Positions 14,635 to 17,524 of a stretch of 17,524 nucleotides of DNA are shown piece by piece. Under the pieces are notes generated by a model. That model saw only the letters and a list, made by a program, of their open reading frames with translations, did no database searches and had not been told where the DNA came from. Made by a program: the position numbers and the translations under genes. This stretch comes from Patulibacter sp. (GTDB lineage Bacteria; Actinomycetota; Thermoleophilia; Solirubrobacterales; Solirubrobacteraceae), in contig JALRCL010000776.1 in assembly GCA_023268575.1 (NCBI GenBank), positions 1 to 17,524 on the forward strand, read 5' to 3'. Every line of letters starts with the position of its first letter. The stretch's first letter is position 1.

Positions 14635-15303
14635 CTAGACGGCGGGGCGGTCGCGCGAGCGCGTCGGCGGCGGGGCGTCGGCGCAGACCCGGAGGAGCGC
14701 GACGGCCTCGGCGGTCGCCCCCTCGACCTCGTCCGACCAGACGAGCGACAGCGGCCGCGCAGGGACGTCGCGCAGCGGCCGCAACGCGACCCCGACCGGC
14801 GCGCGGCGTCCGGAGGCGTCCTGGGGCACGACCGTCACCGCGCCCTCCGCCGCGACGCGCCACAGCCGCGTGACGACGTCGGTGCCACCGCCGTCGAGCG
14901 CCAGCGCCAGCGGGTGCGCCTCGAGCTCGGCGACCGAGAGCTCCTCGGCGCGGGAGAGCCGGCCGCCGTCCGGGACGGCCGCGAGGTAGCGGATCGCACC
15001 GAGCGGGGCGCTCGACAGTCCCGCCGGAGCGGCGAGGTCCTCGAGGATCGCGGCGTCGAGCCGCCGCGCGGCGACCTCCTCGAGGGCGAGCACCGGCGAC
15101 GGGCAGAGGACCGGCTGGAAGCGGGTCTCCGGCGCGCGCTCCGAGCAGGCCGCGAGCAGCCCGCCGAGCATGCTCGTGAAGGCCGTCGAGCTCGCACCGA
15201 CCCGCACGAGGTGCGCGACGGGCCCGCCTGATCGATCGAGGTCGGTGTCGGAGGAGGCCACGGCCGCAGCAGAGGCGAGCCGTCCGGAGGCGTCGGGGGG
15301 CAT
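14635..15303 (-). CDS. second LysR-type effector domain protein without a DNA-binding domain
   Basis: A 222-residue protein (if ATG 15303 is used; GTG 15207 would give 190). From about residue 33 it is a LysR effector domain, starting LVRVGASSTAFTSMLGGLLAA, exactly where this domain begins in whole LysR proteins. It continues through EEVAARRLDAAILEDL, AAVPDGGRLSRAEELS, EAHPLALALD, EGAVTVVPQD and VGVALRPL. The 32 residues before it are polar, low complexity and contain no helix-turn-helix. The 158 bases to the next gene are too short to hide one. It is a paralogue of the protein at 6410-7030, similar along the whole length. It lies downstream of a full-length LysR gene on the same strand, so it may sequester the same ligand or form mixed dimers. 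A degraded duplicate is the alternative. Confidence 0.7.
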   Translation of the reverse strand: MPPDASGRLASAAAVASSDTDLDRSGGPVAHLVRVGASSTAFTSMLGGLLAACSERAPETRFQPVLCPSPVLALEEVAARRLDAAILEDLAAPAGLSSAPLGAIRYLAAVPDGGRLSRAEELSVAELEAHPLALALDGGGTDVVTRLWRVAAEGAVTVVPQDASGRRAPVGVALRPLRDVPARPLSLVWSDEVEGATAEAVALLRVCADAPPPTRSRDRPAV

Positions 15304-15388
15304 GGCCCGGTGGTCGGTCGCCTCCGACGCGGCCACGAGGCGTCCCGGCCGGACGTCGACGTGCGTCGGAGGGGGCCTCACCCCAGGT

Positions 15389-15437
15389 GGACAGCGCGTT
15401 CCTCGGCCGTTCGTCGAGCCGTTCGCCACCGCTGTCC
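15389..15437. repeat. inverted repeat in the gap between LysR and the effector-domain gene
   Basis: GGACAGCG (15389-15396) and CGCTGTCC (15430-15437), perfect eight-base arms separated by 33 bases that include three CGTTC units. The element sits in the 158-base gap (15304-15461) after the LysR stop and upstream of the effector-domain gene. It could be a weak terminator/attenuator or a looped operator. Nothing else is evident in this gap. Confidence 0.3.
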
Positions 15438-15461
15438 GGCGCCGGCGCGCGGCGGTTCGGC

Positions 15462-16355
15462 TCAGGTGCGCAGCGGGATCGCGCCCGCCGCGGTCGCGAA
15501 CGCCGCGATCATCGGCACCGGCGGGTCGCGATCGAGCGCGACGAGACCGACCGGCGAGCGGAGCTCCGGCGCGACGATCGGCAGCACCCGCGCATCGGCG
15601 GGCGGGGTCAGCAGCGGCGTCCAGCGGTCGGCGACGATGCTGCTCCAGCCCTCCTGCACGTGCGCCAGCAGCGCGCTGAGCGAGTCGGTCTCCAGCGCGA
15701 CCTCCGGCGCGACGCCGGCCGCCGCCAGGGCACCGTCGATGATCCGCCGGTTCTGCATCTCGGGCGTCAGGAGGCAGAGGCGCAGCCCCCCGAGCTCGTC
15801 CCAGCGGACCGCGTCGCGACCGGCCAGCGCCGCGGCGTCGGCGCCGGAGGCCACGAGCCGGTAGCGCTCCTCGTAGAGCGCCCATGCGCGGCGACCAGGC
15901 GCGACCTCGGCGTCGAGGTACGTCGCGGCGACGTCGAGCGCGAAGGCGTCCAGATCGCGCTCGAGCTCGCGCGACGTCGCCGAGCGCAGCTCGACGCGCA
16001 GACCCGGGTGCTCGCGCAGGAGCCGCGACGCGACGCGCGAGACGGCCGGGAGCGTCGTCGGGATGGCCCCGATCCGCAGGACGCCCGCGCCCTCGCCGCG
16101 CAGGCGCGCGACGTCGTCGGCGAGATCCCGCTGGTCGGCGACGATCCGCCGCGCCCACCGCAGCACGCGCTCCCCCTCGGGGGTCAGGCCCTCGTAGCGC
16201 CGCCCGCGGCGCACGAGCGGCAGGCCGAGCGCGGCCTCCAGGGCCTGGATCCCGGCGGAGAGCGTCGGCTGCGTGACGTGGCAGCGCTCGGCGGCGCGGC
16301 CGAAGTGCCGCTCGCCCTCGAGCGCGACGAGGTACTCGAGGTGCCGCGGGTTCAT
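15462..16355 (-). CDS. LysR-family transcriptional regulator
   Basis: A 297-residue full-length LysR regulator. The N-terminal winged helix (1-60) is standard: LEYLVALEGERHFGRAAERCHVTQPTLSAGIQALEAALGL, with the recognition helix around TQPTLSAGI. A linker helix follows (RVLRWARRIVADQRDLADDVARL). The effector domain begins at GVLRIGAIPTTLPAV (about 92) and ends near residue 290. It overlaps the upstream TetR gene by ATGA (16352-16355), so the two regulators are co-transcribed. Possible targets are the fdhD operon (palindrome at 13257-13273) and the effector-domain gene just downstream; neither is proved. Close relatives of this subgroup often accompany fdhD/formate-dehydrogenase-like genes, which fits the location but is recalled, not searched. 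Confidence 0.93.
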   Translation of the reverse strand: MNPRHLEYLVALEGERHFGRAAERCHVTQPTLSAGIQALEAALGLPLVRRGRRYEGLTPEGERVLRWARRIVADQRDLADDVARLRGEGAGVLRIGAIPTTLPAVSRVASRLLREHPGLRVELRSATSRELERDLDAFALDVAATYLDAEVAPGRRAWALYEERYRLVASGADAAALAGRDAVRWDELGGLRLCLLTPEMQNRRIIDGALAAAGVAPEVALETDSLSALLAHVQEGWSSIVADRWTPLLTPPADARVLPIVAPELRSPVGLVALDRDPPVPMIAAFATAAGAIPLRT

Positions 16356-16993
16356 CGCCCTGCGGCGATGCCGGCCGCGAGGTCCCCGAAGCCCGCCACG
16401 AGCGCGGAGCAGTCGGCGACGAGCCGGTCGCGCTCGACCGGCAGCGCGCCGTCGACCCAGGCGACCATGAGCTCCGAGAGGCCGCCCGCCAGCAGCGTCG
16501 CGGCGATCCGGATCGTCGGCTCGGCGTCGGGTCCGGCCGGATAGCGCTCGCGGCCGAGCGTCGCGATGATCTCCGCCAGGCCCGCCAGCGACGCGGCGCG
16601 ACGCGGCGCGAGCGCGGGCGCCGCGTGCGCCTCGACGAGGAGCACGCGGGCCCGGCGAGGGTCGCCGGTCAGCTCGTCGACCATCGTCCGGACCGCTGCG
16701 TCAGCCTGGCCGGCGCGGTCGTCGGGCGGCACCGCGGCGATCGCGGCGAGGATCTCCTCGGTGACGAGCGCGGCGATCTCGTCGTAGACCTCGCCCGCGA
16801 GCGCCTCGAGGTTCGCGAAGCTCTCGTAGAAGAACCGCGTCGAGAGCCCCGCCGCCTCGCACACGCCGCGGACCGTCGTGCCGGCCCACCCGGCGTCCCC
16901 GAGCTGTGCCAGCCCGGCGTCCAGCAGCTGCCGCCGCCGCGCGCGCACGCGCTCGTCGGCGGTCTGGCCTCCGTAGACGCGGGCCGTGCTCAC
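16352..16993 (-). CDS. TetR/AcrR-family transcriptional regulator
   Basis: A 213-residue regulator. The N-terminal three-helix DNA-binding domain (about 14-62) carries RRRQLLDAGLAQLGDAGWAGTTVRGVCEAAGLSTRFFYESF, typical of TetR, with the recognition helix in STRFFYESFAN. The C-terminal half is helical and variable, with a TetR_C-like ligand/dimer domain. The GTG start at 16993 is preferred because a near-perfect -10 (CATAAT) lies only six bases upstream, implying a leaderless mRNA, and a nearby ATG is out of frame and hits a stop at once. It is co-transcribed with the LysR gene (ATGA) and divergent from the gene at 17117. Control of that divergent gene is likely, because an inverted repeat lies inside its promoter. 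Confidence 0.92.
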   Translation of the reverse strand: MSTARVYGGQTADERVRARRRQLLDAGLAQLGDAGWAGTTVRGVCEAAGLSTRFFYESFANLEALAGEVYDEIAALVTEEILAAIAAVPPDDRAGQADAAVRTMVDELTGDPRRARVLLVEAHAAPALAPRRAASLAGLAEIIATLGRERYPAGPDAEPTIRIAATLLAGGLSELMVAWVDGALPVERDRLVADCSALVAGFGDLAAGIAAGR

Positions 16994-16999
16994 CGGCCC

Positions 17000-17005
17000 A
17001 TTATG
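17000..17005 (-). promoter_or_regulatory. -10 element of the TetR gene, leaderless arrangement
   Basis: CATAAT on the minus strand (five of six matches to TATAAT), six bases before the GTG start at 16993. There is no ribosome binding site. No clear -35. Confidence 0.5.
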
Positions 17006-17077
17006 GCCGCCCGCCGCGGCGCCGCGGGCCTCGTCGCCGCGGGAGCGGCCGTCCCGCGGACGCCCGTGCGCCAGATC

Positions 17078-17107
17078 TTGAAACGTGCCGTTCCCCTTGG
17101 CTAGCAT
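17078..17107 (+). promoter_or_regulatory. promoter of the gene at 17117 with possible TetR operator
   Basis: TTGAAA (17078-17083), an 18-base spacer and TAGCAT (17102-17107): the best -35/-10 pair in the window. The ATG at 17117 is nine bases after the -10, so the transcript would start only a few bases before, or at, the start codon, and no ribosome binding site is present. The spacer contains GAAACG-TGC-CGTTCC (17080-17094), arms matching five of six, placed where a TetR repressor would block the polymerase. The divergent TetR gene is the obvious candidate. Confidence 0.6.
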
Positions 17108-17116
17108 CGGCGTCCG

Positions 17117-17269
17117 ATGCACGGACCGCCACCCCGGGTGACCCACCGCGCGATCGGCGTGGGCGACCTCGACGACGACGCGCTGCACGAGCGCCTGGCC
17201 GCCGAGCGCCACGTCGGCGACCCGCTCGCCGACGCCGCGGTCGTCGCCCTCCGCGCGGCGGGCGGTGGG
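17117..17269 (+). CDS. truncated gene start, possibly an MpaB/DUF2236-type oxygenase
   Basis: About 50 native codons are visible from ATG 17117 before the sequence changes character around 17255-17285. The peptide includes DLDDDALHERLAAERHVGDP followed by LADAAVVALRAAGGGQ. The GDPLAD-(A)-V pattern after a short acidic stretch resembles the start of MpaB/DUF2236 (latex-clearing-protein-related) heme oxygenases, which are often found beside TetR genes; this is a recalled similarity over a short stretch and could be wrong. The start is supported by the promoter at 17078-17107. The 3' part is missing because foreign sequence follows. The frame stays open to the right edge, but there it is only the antisense of the HemC fragment. 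Confidence 0.5.
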
Positions 17270-17290
17270 CAGGTGCTCCAGCACCTTGAT
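17255..17290. other. probable chimeric junction
   Basis: To the left is host-like, extremely GC-rich DNA that carries the start of the gene at 17117. To the right the sequence has visibly more A/T, different codon choice (CTG leucines, GAT, AAT, GGT, CGT, ATT) and encodes HemC on the opposite strand. Both genes break here, and neither has a stop of its own at the border. The exact base cannot be fixed: HemC-like residues can be argued down to about 17255, host-like residues up to about 17280. Confidence 0.7.
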
Positions 17291-17524
17291 CTGCTCCAGC
17301 ACAGCGGTGTCGCCCTCGCGGCATTCGATGCCCAGGGCCCCCTGACCCACCGCATGCAGGGAGATGGAGGGATCGATCAGTTCATGGATGCGATCACCCA
17401 GCCCCAGCCGCCCCAGGCCGGCGGCCGCCAGAATCAGGCAATCGAACTCGCCGGAGTCGAGCTTCTCGAGACGGGTGATCACATTGCCGCGCACGTCCTT
17501 GAAGGTGAGGTGCGGGAAGTGGTG
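17270..17524 (-). CDS. hemC: internal fragment of hydroxymethylbilane synthase (porphobilinogen deaminase)
   Basis: About 85 codons of HemC, the enzyme that links four porphobilinogen units into hydroxymethylbilane in heme/tetrapyrrole synthesis. Reading in from the right edge, the landmarks are FKDVRGNVITRLEKLD (usual form RGN-x-TRL-x-KLD), LILAAAGLGRLGLGDRI, and HAVGQGALGIECREGD. Then, at the proper distance, comes VLEH, where the family continues with an alanine dimer such as TALR. The Cys-bearing domain 3 (LEGGC) that should follow is absent, because the host-like sequence starts instead. The 5' part lies beyond 17524. Base and codon usage differ from every other gene in the window. The source could be a gammaproteobacterium; the His before AVGQGAL also occurs in fungal-type enzymes, so the origin is open. 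Confidence 0.88.

Noticed and set aside
17270..17285. The near-palindrome around GGTGCTCCAGCACC at the junction as a recombination or attachment site
   Set aside because: Two six-base arms around CC can be explained by coding sequence; there is no integrase, repeat partner or target duplication to support a site.
17117..17524. One continuous plus-strand protein from 17117 to the right edge
   Set aside because: After about 17280 the frame is the exact antisense of HemC, whose motifs are unmistakable, so the open frame there has no meaning.
1..17524. CRISPR arrays, tRNA or rRNA genes, insertion sequences
   Set aside because: I saw no regularly spaced repeats, no tRNA arm or rRNA core sequences, and no transposase motifs. 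The many GCCGGC-type repeats are expected from the base composition.

Overview
The window is very GC-rich DNA with tightly packed genes, short intergenic gaps and several 4-base ATGA/GTGA overlaps, typical of an actinobacterium. The secreted beta-propeller protein at 7148-9727 ends in a basic beta-rich domain that I associate with Thermoleophilia (Solirubrobacter, Patulibacter and Conexibacter relatives), so a Solirubrobacterales-like host is the best guess. That placement is inference from one domain plus base composition.

Left part (1-6289): a minus-strand transport and catabolism operon runs ABC permease, double-domain ABC ATPase, Asp/Glu-racemase-like protein, metal-dependent amidohydrolase, and a further gene whose first nine codons reach the left edge. 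The first four genes overlap by 4 bases each. Divergent to the operon is an IclR regulator. Converging on that is a GntR/FCD regulator with a TGTATACA operator in its own promoter region. The set looks like uptake and hydrolysis of a small nitrogen-containing (amide or cyclic amide) compound under two regulators. The substrate is unknown and no solute-binding protein is visible.

Middle (6362-9771): a protein made of only a LysR-type effector domain is divergent from a large secreted protein with about 12 NHL-type blades, an InlB-like repeat and the Thermoleophilia-type tail. A very strong hairpin closes that gene and the converging formate-dehydrogenase-like operon.

Right part (9829-16993): fdhD and a YdeP-type molybdopterin oxidoreductase form an overlapping operon. 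Divergent from fdhD is a saccharopine-dehydrogenase-like (trans-acting enoyl reductase) gene. A TetR gene and a full-length LysR gene overlap by ATGA on the minus strand, followed by a second LysR-effector-only protein that is a clear paralogue of the one at 6410-7030.

Right end (16994-17524): a well-formed promoter, possibly leaderless, starts a plus-strand gene at 17117 that may be an MpaB/DUF2236-type oxygenase. It is cut off around 17255-17285, and the remaining ~250 bases encode on the other strand an internal piece of hydroxymethylbilane synthase (HemC) with clearly different base and codon usage. Two genes broken at one point with a composition change looks like a chimeric join (assembly artefact or a recent foreign insertion). 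There is no rRNA, tRNA, CRISPR array or insertion sequence that I can see. No gene-free stretch exceeds 300 bases.
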